From positions 1 to 26,834 of the forward strand of contig CAKRYE010000026.1 of the NCBI GenBank assembly GCA_934426285.1: 26,834 nucleotides of DNA, in the 5' to 3' direction. The DNA comes from an uncultured Blautia sp. Its GTDB lineage: Bacteria; Bacillota; Clostridia; Lachnospirales; Lachnospiraceae. Positions 1-7,538 of the stretch are shown piece after piece. The first letter of the stretch is position 1. Each line of letters begins with the position of its first letter. Both the position numbers and the translations under genes were made by a program. The notes beneath the pieces were generated by a model. That model saw only the letters and a program-made list of their open reading frames with translations, searched no databases and had not been told where the DNA came from.

Positions 1-270
1 GCAATGGCAGACGGCGGCCGCAAGATTTTTGTGATGGGACACCCGGAATATGACCGTGTGACACTGGACGGGGAATATAAACGTGACGTGAGCAAAAACC
101 TGCCTATCGAGATACCGGAAAACTACTACAAAGACAACAACCCTGAGAATCGCCCACTCCTTATGTGGAGAGCTCACGCAAATAACCTGTATACCAACTG
201 GCTGAACTATTACGTCTACCAGTCAACTCCATTCGACCTGTACGGAACACCGGATTTCAGCGAGATCTAA
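1..270 (+). CDS. metA: Homoserine O-succinyl/acetyltransferase, C-terminal part (5' end outside window)
   Basis: This is the last 89 codons of a MetA-type homoserine O-acyltransferase, a cytoplasmic enzyme that activates homoserine in methionine synthesis. The frame is open from base 1, so the gene starts before the window and the ATG at 4 is internal. Visible family signatures are the GHPEYD segment, which carries the His and Glu of the active site in MetA enzymes, then the DGEYKRD stretch, [19 protein letters not shown], and the typical short tail ending in PDFSEI. It stops at TAA 268-270, and a new promoter follows within 40 bases, so it is not co-transcribed by design with the next gene. 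Whether it uses succinyl-CoA or acetyl-CoA cannot be told, since the specificity residue lies upstream. Family call is secure. Confidence 0.93.
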   Translation, partial: AMADGGRKIFVMGHPEYDRVTLDGEYKRDVSKNLPIEIPENYYKDNNPENRPLLMWRAHANNLYTNWLNYYVYQSTPFDLYGTPDFSEI

Positions 271-306
271 ACGAGATTTAAATCAGATAGGATTTTCTTG
301 CAGTGC

Positions 307-336
307 TTGAAATTATCAGAAGCAGTATGCTATACT
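307..336 (+). promoter_or_regulatory. Sigma-A promoter with extended -10 for the PurF-like gene
   Basis: TTGAAA (307-312), 18-base spacer, TATACT (331-336) with TGC just before it, giving an extended -10. A 7-bp inverted repeat (TTATCAG 313-319, CTGATAA 335-341) overlaps the spacer and -10 and could be an operator. Start would be near 343, about 27 bases before the ATG at 370. Confidence 0.65.
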
Positions 337-369
337 GATAAGGATTATGGAAGCAGAGAGGAGCGCATT

Positions 370-1782
370 ATGAGCGGATTTTTTGGAGTAGCATCAAAAG
401 AAGATTGCGTACTGGAACTTTTTTACGGAGTGGATTATCATTCCCATCTGGGTACCCGCCGCGGCGGTATGGCTGTATATGGAGAGCAGGGCTTTGACCG
501 CGCCATCCATAACATTGAGAATACACCATTTCGTACGAAATTTGACGGAGAAGTGGGAACCATGAAGGGAAATATGGGAATTGGATGTATTTCCGATTAT
601 GAACCACAGCCACTTCTGTTCAATTCCAGGATTGGAAGCTTTGCCCTTACTTTTGTAGGAAAGATTAACAATTATGACGAACTTCTGCAGTGGATGTATG
701 ATAACACCAAGGTACATTTCCAGGAGATGACCAACGGAACTGTCAATGTAACAGAGCTGATCGCAGCCATGATCTGCGAAAAAGATAATTTTGTAGAAGG
801 AATCCAGTATGTACAGGAGCGGATTGACGGTTCCATGTCATTGCTTCTTATGACAAAAGACGGAATTTATGCAGCCCGTGACAAGATGGGCAGAACTCCT
901 ATTGAGATCGGTCACAAAGAAGGTTCTTATTGTCTGTCCTTTGAGAGCCATGCTTATATTAATCTGGGATATGAAGATTATAAGGAACTGGGATCTGGAG
1001 AGATCGTTTTTGTTACAGCAGACGGTGTGAAAACCCTGGTAGAACCGGGAAAGAAAATGAAAATCTGTTCTTTCCTCTGGGTTTATTATGGATACCCGAC
1101 AGCATCTTACGAAGGCGTGAATGTAGAAGATATGCGTTATCGCTGCGGAAGTATGCTTGCAAAAAGAGACGGCGATTCCGTTCACCCGGACATTATAGCA
1201 GGTGTTCCGGACTCCGGTATTGCACATGCCATCGGCTATGCTAATGAATCCGGCATTCCTTATGCAAGACCATTTATTAAATATACACCTACCTGGCCAA
1301 GATCCTTTATGCCGACCAACCAGAACCAGCGTAACCTGATCGCCAGGATGAAGCTGATCCCTGTGCGCAAACTGATCAAGGACAAAAAACTTCTTCTTAT
1401 TGATGATTCCATTGTACGTGGAACTCAGCTCCGCGAGACAACAGAATTTCTCTATAGAAGCGGCGCAAAGGAAGTACATGTCCGCCCTGCCTGCCCTCCG
1501 ATTATGTATGGCTGCAAATACCTGAATTTCTCCCGCTCCAAATCCGAAATGGAGCTGATTGCCCGCCAGGTGATCGAGAAAAGAGAAGGTCCAAACTGTC
1601 CCCAGGAGATTCTGGATGAGTATGCAGACCCGCGTACAGAAAGATATGAGCAGATGGTACAGGATATCTGTAAAATGCAGAATTTTACAACTCTTCGCTA
1701 TCACAGACTGGATGATCTTCTGGAAGCCATTGGAATTGAACCCTGCAATGTATGTACATATTGTTTCAATGGTAAGGAATAA
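370..1782 (+). CDS. PurF-like amidophosphoribosyltransferase, glutaminase residues apparently lost
   Basis: A 470-aa protein matching PurF in length and layout: N-terminal class II glutamine amidotransferase fold, then a type I phosphoribosyltransferase domain. The PRPP loop LLLIDDSIVRGTQ is intact at about residues 341-353. Three C-terminal cysteines in CNVCTYC (459, 462, 465) resemble the iron-sulfur ligands of Bacillus-type PurF. The odd part is the N-terminus: it reads MSGFFG where active PurF has MCGxFG, so the catalytic Cys is Ser, and the oxyanion segment HNGNL reads FVGKI. ATG 370 is preferred over the in-frame ATG at 298 because GAGAGGAG sits just before it and the predicted promoter lies between the two. 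Canonical PurF makes phosphoribosylamine from PRPP and glutamine; this copy may use ammonia or do something else. It looks like a paralog, not the purine pathway enzyme. Confidence 0.85.
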   Translation: MSGFFGVASKEDCVLELFYGVDYHSHLGTRRGGMAVYGEQGFDRAIHNIENTPFRTKFDGEVGTMKGNMGIGCISDYEPQPLLFNSRIGSFALTFVGKINNYDELLQWMYDNTKVHFQEMTNGTVNVTELIAAMICEKDNFVEGIQYVQERIDGSMSLLLMTKDGIYAARDKMGRTPIEIGHKEGSYCLSFESHAYINLGYEDYKELGSGEIVFVTADGVKTLVEPGKKMKICSFLWVYYGYPTASYEGVNVEDMRYRCGSMLAKRDGDSVHPDIIAGVPDSGIAHAIGYANESGIPYARPFIKYTPTWPRSFMPTNQNQRNLIARMKLIPVRKLIKDKKLLLIDDSIVRGTQLRETTEFLYRSGAKEVHVRPACPPIMYGCKYLNFSRSKSEMELIARQVIEKREGPNCPQEILDEYADPRTERYEQMVQDICKMQNFTTLRYHRLDDLLEAIGIEPCNVCTYCFNGKE

Positions 1783-1868
1783 GACATCTGAGAATGTAAA
1801 ACAGAATTTTTTGAGCGAAAAAAGTCGAATTATGTCGATTTATCAACCATTATGTCGTACGGTTTTCG

Positions 1869-1897
1869 TTGACAATCTGAGTATCTCTTTATAAAAT
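1869..1897 (+). promoter_or_regulatory. Strong sigma-A promoter before the two small-protein genes
   Basis: TTGACA (1869-1874), exactly 17 bases, TAAAAT (1892-1897). Transcription would start near 1904 and run through the hairpin at 1928-1974 before the ribosome site at 1992-1997. Confidence 0.7.
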
Positions 1898-1927
1898 AAT
1901 AGATGTTAACACACATACACACAATAT

Positions 1928-1974
1928 AACTGCGCTTATTCACAGCCGGGAATTTTTTCCGGACAAGCGCAGTT
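1928..1974 (+). promoter_or_regulatory. 5'-leader hairpin of unknown role
   Basis: AACTGCGCTT (1928-1937) and AAGCGCAGTT (1965-1974) are perfect 10-bp inverted repeats. Inside lies a second partial palindrome, CCGG...CCGG, around a T-rich loop. No T-run follows on either strand, so it is not an ordinary terminator. It sits between the promoter at 1869 and the gene at 2006, which suggests an mRNA leader structure. Confidence 0.55.
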
Positions 1975-2005
1975 ACCAATTTTCTATGAAACTAAGGAGA
2001 CCGGA

Positions 2006-2263
2006 ATGAACACACAGGTTGTAAACCAACGCAAGGAGAACATTATGGATGAAAAAGCTGAAAAAATCATGGAACTGGCAAGAAAACTGGAGACAGAGGA
2101 TGAATATATCTGTCAGGATAACAGAGATCTTCTGGAACTGGAACAAAGATATGAAAAGCTGGACATACCCTATCAGATGCGCAGGGTGATTGATGATTAC
2201 ATAGCATGCATGCGCACCAGAGATGAGAGATTTGCCCAGCTGTGCTGTATGGCCGGATGCTGA
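2006..2263 (+). CDS. Small helical protein of unknown function
   Basis: An 85-codon gene behind a strong promoter. Two starts are possible: ATG 2006 with AAGGAG at 1992-1997, and ATG 2045 with its own AAGGAG at 2034-2039 giving 72 aa; both are well placed and I cannot decide. The product is charged and helical (KAEKIMELARKLE, DLLELEQRYEKLD), with no signal peptide or membrane segment, and ends in a cysteine-rich stretch, CCMAGC. That tail resembles neither a known zinc site nor a lipobox. It is followed by another small gene. I do not recognise a named family with certainty. Codon use and ribosome sites support a real gene. Confidence 0.7.
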   Translation: MNTQVVNQRKENIMDEKAEKIMELARKLETEDEYICQDNRDLLELEQRYEKLDIPYQMRRVIDDYIACMRTRDERFAQLCCMAGC

Positions 2264-2265
2264 CC

Positions 2266-2297
2266 ATAAGCAGTATTCAATAATAAGCAGTATTCAA
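2266..2297. repeat. 15-bp tandem direct repeat
   Basis: ATAAGCAGTATTCAA occurs at 2266-2280 and again at 2283-2297, two bases apart, directly after the stop codon of the first small gene. It looks like a local slippage duplication. Confidence 0.8.
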
Positions 2298-2335
2298 AAA
2301 GAAACTGCCTGACAGCAGGAAAGGACAAAAGAATT

Positions 2336-2566
2336 ATGGATATAGGTAATATGATGAAGGCCGCCGGTGCCTGGAATACTTTTAAGAGAAACCATCCCAA
2401 GTTTCCGGCATTCTGCAGGGCAGTATCCCAGAGAGGAATCCGAGAGGACAGTGTGCTGGAGATCGCCTTCGTTACTCCGGAGGGAGAGAGACTGGAGACA
2501 AATCTGAAAGTAAAGGCCAGTGATCTGGAACTGTTGGGTCAGTTTATGGATCTGACCCAGAAATAA
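2336..2566 (+). CDS. Small conserved-looking protein of unknown function
   Basis: A 76-aa protein with an N-terminal helix (MDIGNMMKAAGAWNTF), a middle NHPKFPAFCRAV segment and a C-terminal two-strand motif, EIAFVTPEGERLETNLKVK, ending in a short helix. No signal peptide, membrane segment or catalytic motif is visible. The ribosome site is weak (AAAGGA near 2320). It lies 72 bases after the preceding small gene with no terminator between them, so the two are probably one transcript from the promoter at 1869. I do not know its function. Confidence 0.7.
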   Translation: MDIGNMMKAAGAWNTFKRNHPKFPAFCRAVSQRGIREDSVLEIAFVTPEGERLETNLKVKASDLELLGQFMDLTQK

Positions 2567-2614
2567 TTTCCGGAATATTTTAGAAATATTTTAGAAATAA
2601 TTTTCGAAAACGGA

Positions 2615-2643
2615 TTGAATAAGCAATGGATATCTGCTATAGT
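2615..2643 (+). promoter_or_regulatory. Sigma-A promoter with extended -10
   Basis: TTGAAT (2615-2620), 17 bases, TATAGT (2638-2643) preceded by TGC. The start near 2650 supports the TTG start at 2725 for the next gene, since the ATG at 2662 would leave almost no leader and has no ribosome site. Confidence 0.65.
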
Positions 2644-2724
2644 GTATTCTGTTGGTTATAGATGATTGTCACTGTCAGTATATATGACAGGGCAGATCTT
2701 TTACAGAAAGAAAAGAGGAAAACA

Positions 2725-3300
2725 TTGCGTAAAAAATCACATATTTTACTTGCAAGATATCTCGCAGACCAGATGTCAGCAGCTTCCAGCCTGCAGTCCC
2801 ACAGAAAAGCATTCTGCCTGGGAAGTATCCTTCCGGATATCAAACCGTCCTTTATAACGAAACGGCATGAGTATTTTACAACCTTTGACCAGGTGAAGGA
2901 GAGCATGCGCCAGCTGGCTGATACCACACCGGAGCAGAGCAATGAGAGAGTATACTGGCGGCGTTTCGGAGAAGTGATTCACTATATGGCAGATTATTTT
3001 ACCTTTCCTCATAATAAAACATATACAGGCAGTCTTGCCCAGCACAATCATTATGAGAAGGTGCTGAAAAATGAACTCAAGTCCTGCATACAGGGAGGAG
3101 AGGCCTGCAGATACCTGCAGCCGGCAATTCGTTTCGATACCTTTGCCACGCTGATCGATTATATCGAGGCAGCCCATGAACGGTATCTGAACAAGCTCCG
3201 CTGTGTGGAGGAGGATATCCGCTTTATCCTGAACATGTGCTTCCAGGTGATTCAGGGCCTGGTGCAGCTCGGTACAGGGCGGCAATATCTTGCAGCATAA
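2725..3300 (+). CDS. Zinc-dependent phospholipase C-like protein
   Basis: A 191-aa protein of the zinc-dependent phospholipase C / S1-P1 nuclease fold. Family-type metal ligands appear in order: His in KKSHILLARY, Asp in GSILPDIKPSF, His in KRHEYF, the HxxxD pair in VIHYMADYF, His in FPHN, and the HxxxE pair in QHNHYEK. The start chosen is TTG 2725, with AGAGG at 2714-2718, because homologous proteins begin close to this KKSH segment; ATG 2662 has no ribosome site. There is no signal peptide, unlike the secreted clostridial alpha toxins, so this is probably a cytoplasmic hydrolase. The substrate cannot be named from the sequence. It is transcribed alone, from the promoter at 2615 to the terminator at 3306. 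Confidence 0.8.
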   Translation: MRKKSHILLARYLADQMSAASSLQSHRKAFCLGSILPDIKPSFITKRHEYFTTFDQVKESMRQLADTTPEQSNERVYWRRFGEVIHYMADYFTFPHNKTYTGSLAQHNHYEKVLKNELKSCIQGGEACRYLQPAIRFDTFATLIDYIEAAHERYLNKLRCVEEDIRFILNMCFQVIQGLVQLGTGRQYLAA

Positions 3301-3305
3301 AAAAC

Positions 3306-3347
3306 AGACAGCTTTCAGGGCAGAGAATGCCCGGGCTGTCTTTTTTT
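3306..3347 (+). terminator. Rho-independent terminator
   Basis: GACAGC (3307-3312) pairs with GCTGTC (3335-3340), with an inner GGGCA/TGCCC stem, followed by seven T (3341-3347). It ends the phospholipase-like gene. Confidence 0.9.
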
Positions 3348-3425
3348 ATTCCCGAAAAAATCTGAAGGAAATGTGAAGAAAAAATGAAATTTGAATAAAA
3401 CCAAAAGATATCTTTTCGTCAAAGG

Positions 3426-3454
3426 TTGATTTACAAAAATGAATATGCTAGAAT
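3426..3454 (+). promoter_or_regulatory. Sigma-A promoter with extended -10 for the NlpC/P60 gene
   Basis: TTGATT (3426-3431), 17 bases, TAGAAT (3449-3454) preceded by TGC. The leader of about 140 bases contains a short direct repeat ACGTGAT and a possible CGAA/TTCG hairpin (3507-3527); no known riboswitch was recognised. Confidence 0.6.
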
Positions 3455-3598
3455 AAATCCGAATTAGTTGAACGTGATCGGACGTGATTGCGCTCATGAA
3501 GAAGTAGCGAAGCGGATCTTTGGTTCGTTTTACACATGCCGAAGATAATGGGGGAAATAACAGACATGTTCGCGAAAAGAAGGGAGCCTTTTAAATAT

Positions 3599-5500
3599 AT
3601 GAAGAATAAATACCTAATGAAGTTCCTGTGCCTGACTCTGGCATCCGGCATGACTTTGTCAGGACCGGTCTCAGTTATGGCAGCAGAGGAGACAGTGACC
3701 GCTTATTCCGATGATTTTTCATCTGGCGATGATGGAGTGGATATCGGTTCACCGGACACACCCACACCGGAACCCCAGCCCGATCCTGTGACACCGGAGC
3801 CTACAGTAACACCGGACACACCTACACCGGAGCCTACGGTAACCCCGGATACACCTACACCGGAGCCTACAGTGACACCGGACACACCTACACCGGCACC
3901 ATCCGTTACACCACTTCCGGATACGCCCACACCGGCGCCTACAGTGACACCGGATACACCTACACCGGCACCGTTGATCACAGACAATGCCAAGTCAGTG
4001 ATCGACCGCATCAATGAGCTTCACCTTCAGACAATCACTCTGGAGAAGAAATCTCTGGTGCAGAGCGTACGTGCCGCTTATGAGGCTTTGACAGCAGACG
4101 AGAAGAAGGAAGTGTCCAACTATAACCTTCTGGTGGAGATGGAAGCCCGCATTCAGACTCTGGAAACAGAGAAGAAAAAGGAAGAAGAAAAGAAAGCCAG
4201 CGCGAAAACTGATTTTTCCGATAATAACAGCGCCACAGCTACAGGTGTTACCGGCACACCTGTATACTATGCATCCAATATCCATGCAGGTAAGGATTTC
4301 TATCTGGACAGCCTGAAGAAGAATTACAATCTCACCTTCTCTGATGATTTCTCAGCAGTTATGGATTCCATTGAGAAGGAATACAAGGAGAAAAACAAGC
4401 TTTCAGATGCCAGCGATCTGTCCGGATCCGGAATCAGCACATCTGCAGACAGCCTTCTGGTGAGAAACTGGCAGGATATTCTGGCAGTCTACATCTATCA
4501 GCAGAGCAAGGCAGGCAAAACAGAATTTACCCTGGATGCGTCCTGCAAGGATGACCTGGCGAAGATTTTTGCAGAGATGAACCCGGTTGTCAGGGACAAG
4601 CAGAACATTACCCATGTTACATATGGCAACCGTAAGATCAATTACTATATTAAGAAGAATAAGATTTCCAAGAATGACCGTAAGGTTCTGAAAAAATATG
4701 TTGAGACAGACTGTAAGCTTCTCTGTGCAGTAGTTACCGCAGCCAAGGGCTTTGTACGTGAGAGTGTTGGGGATGATGTGTCCGAGGAACGTGTAAATGT
4801 AATTTCTGCAGCCTACTCTCTGGTAGGCAAGGTGGGATATTTCTGGGGTGGTAAATCCACAAAGATCGGCACTGACCCAAGCTGGGGTACAGCTGAGAAG
4901 GTTTCCGCAGAAGGCAGCAAGAGTACAGGTACTATCCGTGCATACGGCCTGGACTGCAGTGGCTTTGTAACCTGGGCAGTGATCAATGGATACCAGGATC
5001 AGACAATGCAGGCAGCAGTAGGAGACGGAACCTCTGACCAGTGGGAGAAGGCAAACGTGGTCACTGAGACAGATGCACAGCCCGGAGACCTGGTATTCCA
5101 GAAGGGACCGGAGGCAGGCAGCGATAACCACGTAGGTATTCTTTGCGGTAAAACAGATGCAGGAGACTGGATCGCAGTACACTGCTCCTCCAGCAAGAAC
5201 GGAGTTACAGTAGGTGAGGCCTACAGCGCAAGCTTCCGTTATATCCGTCAGCCATCCTTCTATCCTACAGAGGCACAGATCCAGGAAATGCAGAACAGCA
5301 GCACAGCCATCAGCTCAGGCAGTGATATCTTTACTGCAGATGTAAAGGTAAGCAATACCCTGCAGGATGCCATTAAGTCCAACACGATCTCTGACGGAAC
5401 CGCTACACTGACATCCGGCACAGAGGAGGAAAAAACCTCCATCCTGCCAAAGACCATTGACCTCTCCAAGAGTGATGTGACAGTATTTAAGGCAAAATAA
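3599..5500 (+). CDS. Secreted NlpC/P60 peptidoglycan endopeptidase with Pro-Thr repeat linker
   Basis: A roughly 633-aa exported wall hydrolase. It has a signal peptide (KFLCLTLASGMTLSG... ending at VMAAEE), then a Pro/Thr repeat linker (about residues 50-125), a charged helical segment (EKKKEEEKK), a domain of unknown type, and an NlpC/P60 domain. The likely catalytic set is Cys453 in LDCSGF, His511 in NHVGI and His528 in VHCSSS. Such enzymes cut D-Glu-gamma-meso-DAP or related bonds in stem peptides. ATG 3599 (GGAG at 3583) is chosen; ATG 3566 and 3617 are alternatives that keep the signal peptide. It lies between its own promoter and terminator and is not part of the pilus operon, though a wall hydrolase beside a pilus locus could help fibres cross the wall. 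Confidence 0.88.
   Translation: MKNKYLMKFLCLTLASGMTLSGPVSVMAAEETVTAYSDDFSSGDDGVDIGSPDTPTPEPQPDPVTPEPTVTPDTPTPEPTVTPDTPTPEPTVTPDTPTPAPSVTPLPDTPTPAPTVTPDTPTPAPLITDNAKSVIDRINELHLQTITLEKKSLVQSVRAAYEALTADEKKEVSNYNLLVEMEARIQTLETEKKKEEEKKASAKTDFSDNNSATATGVTGTPVYYASNIHAGKDFYLDSLKKNYNLTFSDDFSAVMDSIEKEYKEKNKLSDASDLSGSGISTSADSLLVRNWQDILAVYIYQQSKAGKTEFTLDASCKDDLAKIFAEMNPVVRDKQNITHVTYGNRKINYYIKKNKISKNDRKVLKKYVETDCKLLCAVVTAAKGFVRESVGDDVSEERVNVISAAYSLVGKVGYFWGGKSTKIGTDPSWGTAEKVSAEGSKSTGTIRAYGLDCSGFVTWAVINGYQDQTMQAAVGDGTSDQWEKANVVTETDAQPGDLVFQKGPEAGSDNHVGILCGKTDAGDWIAVHCSSSKNGVTVGEAYSASFRYIRQPSFYPTEAQIQEMQNSSTAISSGSDIFTADVKVSNTLQDAIKSNTISDGTATLTSGTEEEKTSILPKTIDLSKSDVTVFKAK
3757..3975 (+). repeat. In-gene tandem repeats encoding the Pro-Thr linker
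   Basis: About six degenerate units, usually 33 bp, encode TPDTPTPEPTV-like peptides, drifting from PEP to PAP towards the end. One unit carries an extra Leu-Pro. Unit number is likely to vary between strains by slippage. Confidence 0.85.
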
Positions 5501-5533
5501 TGTCCGGCAGAGCATAAGGTAAAATATAAAAGA

Positions 5534-5590
5534 CATTGATCAGGAATTCAGCAGAAAAGAAAACGCTGGATTCTGGTCAGTGCCTTTTTT
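5534..5590 (+). terminator. Rho-independent terminator
   Basis: An 18-19 base stem (5534-5552 with 5565-5582, several G-U pairs, one bulged G) is closed by a 12-base A-rich loop and followed by CC and six T. It ends the NlpC/P60 transcript. Confidence 0.88.
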
Positions 5591-5648
5591 GCATTTGTTA
5601 TTTTTGTTGTCTTTATTAACCATAACTGCTCTAATTGTGGTAAAAATA

Positions 5649-5697
5649 TTGACAAATTGTACTATTTTTGTTAATCTTAGGATAAACTTGTTATACA
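5649..5697 (+). promoter_or_regulatory. Probable promoter region of the pilus operon
   Basis: TTGACA at 5649-5654 is a perfect -35, but its -10 is unclear (TTAATC at 5671). An overlapping candidate is TTGTTA (5668-5673), 17 bases, TTATAC (5691-5696). The leader up to 5796 contains an AGCTG/CAGCT hairpin near 5750-5765. It is the only clear promoter candidate upstream of pilB. Confidence 0.5.
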
Positions 5698-5795
5698 TGT
5701 AATTACAGATATCTGCAGTACAGATATTACCCATAAATGAAAGTCAGCTGCCAGGCAGCTAATGTGGGAAAATACCGGAAAAGAGACTGAAAAAT

Positions 5796-7490
5796 ATGGC
5801 ACTTAGACGTGAACGAATGCGTCTGGGCGATCTGCTCATAAAGCAGAATGTCCTGACAGAGGAACAATTGAAAAAAGCCCTGCAGCTTCAGAAGGGAAGC
5901 GGCAAAAAGATCGGTGAGATCCTGGTAGAAAATGGATTTATCACTGAGGAAATGATCGCCCGTGCACTTCAGATGCAGCTGGGACTGAAGGTAGTCCAGC
6001 TTACAGGTGTGACCATCCCCAAGGAGGTCCGGAATCTGGTCAGCGTAGATCTGATGAAGAAATACACCTGTATTCCTTTTGAACTGGATCCCTACAATGC
6101 CAATATCCTCCATCTGGCTATGGCAGATCCTATGGATATGGCTGCTATTGATGATATTTCCATTGTGACCAACCTTCAGGTGGAGCCTTACATTGCCACC
6201 ACCAGAGATATTCTGGCTGCTATTGACCGCCATTATGGTGCGTCAGAGACTATGGATGCTGCCAGACGTTTCACCCAGGAAAGGGCACAGCTACGAGGCA
6301 ATATTGAGGAAAATGAAACAGATGCAGATGTCAGCGATGCACCGATTGTACAGCTGGTCCGTTCCCTGATTGAACAGGCAGTACGACAGAGAGCCAGTGA
6401 TATCCATATTGAAGCACTGGAAACCAAGGTACGTGTCCGCTACCGTATTGACGGTGCACTTTTTGAGAGGATGGTTTACGACAACAGCCTTCTGCCAGCC
6501 ATTTCCACCCGTATCAAGATCATGGGAGGCATGGACATCTCAGAGAAGAGGAAACCTCAGGATGGCCGTATGTCTATTGTGGTAGACAGACAGGAATATG
6601 ATATCCGAATTTCCTCCATCCCTACCGTACACGGAGAGAAGATCGTTATGCGAATCTCCTCCAAGCTGAACCTTACCAGAAATAAAAAGGAACTGGGACT
6701 TGCTCCGGATGAAATGGCACGTTTTGACCACATGATGGCAAGCCCCTTTGGAATTATCTTTGTTACAGGACCTACCGGAAGCGGTAAGTCCACCACCCTA
6801 TACACAGCCCTCAGTGAGCTGAACAGGGAGGAAGTCAATATTGTAACAGTAGAGGACCCTGTAGAGGCAGATATTGAGGGAATCAATCAGATTCAGGTCA
6901 ACAATAAGGTAGACCTGACCTTTGCTTCAGCCCTCCGTTCCATTCTTCGTCAGGATCCGGATATTATTATGATCGGTGAGATCCGTGACCAGGAGACAGC
7001 AGGGATCGCAGTACAGGCATCCATTACCGGACATCTGGTAGTATCCACCTTACATACCAACAATGCAGTGGGTACCCTGAACCGTATGGCAGATATGGGA
7101 GTGGAGAGATACCTGATCGCAGATTCTGTAGTGGGAGTTATCGCCCAGCGACTGGTGCGTAAGCTTTGCCCCCACTGCCGGAAAATGAGACCGGCCAGCG
7201 AGGAGGAGAAGCGTATCCTCAGACAGAATACAGACCAGGAAGTTAATATCTATGAGCCTGTGGGCTGTAAGCTGTGCAACAATACGGGCTTTTTCGGACG
7301 AATCGGTGTATTTGAGATTATGGAGGTCAATGAGGAAATCCGTAACCTGATTGCCGAGAACGGTACCACAGAGGAACTGGAGGAGGCAGCCAGACGAAGT
7401 GGCATGCGCACACTCCGGCAAAATGGTATTCGCTATGTACTGGACGGAACTACTTCCATGGAGGAGATGCTGAAGGCATCTTACGAATAA
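5796..7490 (+). CDS. pilB: Type IV pilus extension ATPase PilB
   Basis: A 564-aa GspE/PilB ATPase that powers pilin polymerisation at the cytoplasmic face of the membrane. An N-terminal MshEN-type region (RLGDLLIKQNVLTEEQLKKA, about residues 8-165) is followed by the ATPase core. Walker A GPTGSGKST is at 325-333; the Asp box is in TVEDPVE, Walker B in IIMIGEIRDQET, and the His box in GHLVVSTLHT. Two cysteine pairs (458/461 and 491/494) form the zinc site found in PilB and GspE but not in PilT. Length is normal. ATG 5796 or 5817 (MRLGDLL) could be the start. It is the first gene of the pilus locus, and pilT follows after 48 bases containing a small GCCTGT/ACAGGC hairpin (7497-7511). Confidence 0.96.
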   Translation: MALRRERMRLGDLLIKQNVLTEEQLKKALQLQKGSGKKIGEILVENGFITEEMIARALQMQLGLKVVQLTGVTIPKEVRNLVSVDLMKKYTCIPFELDPYNANILHLAMADPMDMAAIDDISIVTNLQVEPYIATTRDILAAIDRHYGASETMDAARRFTQERAQLRGNIEENETDADVSDAPIVQLVRSLIEQAVRQRASDIHIEALETKVRVRYRIDGALFERMVYDNSLLPAISTRIKIMGGMDISEKRKPQDGRMSIVVDRQEYDIRISSIPTVHGEKIVMRISSKLNLTRNKKELGLAPDEMARFDHMMASPFGIIFVTGPTGSGKSTTLYTALSELNREEVNIVTVEDPVEADIEGINQIQVNNKVDLTFASALRSILRQDPDIIMIGEIRDQETAGIAVQASITGHLVVSTLHTNNAVGTLNRMADMGVERYLIADSVVGVIAQRLVRKLCPHCRKMRPASEEEKRILRQNTDQEVNIYEPVGCKLCNNTGFFGRIGVFEIMEVNEEIRNLIAENGTTEELEEAARRSGMRTLRQNGIRYVLDGTTSMEEMLKASYE

Positions 7491-7538
7491 GGGAATGCCT
7501 GTCTCACAGGCAGGAACCTGAATATAAGGACAAAAAAT

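Noticed and set aside
298..369. Upstream ATG 298 as the start of the PurF-like gene
   Set aside because: It would place the predicted promoter inside the gene and has no ribosome site; ATG 370 has both in the right place.
838..1704. 288-codon open frame on the - strand inside the PurF-like gene
   Set aside because: No ribosome site or motif; it lies wholly within a conserved enzyme gene.
4403..5182. 259-codon - strand frame opposite the NlpC/P60 domain
   Set aside because: Cys- and Leu-rich nonsense composition opposite catalytic residues of the real gene.
5700..5795. Possible c-di-GMP riboswitch before pilB
   Set aside because: A GCCAGGCAGC segment recalls the GEMM motif, but the other conserved GCAAAGCC-type segments and the three-stem layout are missing.
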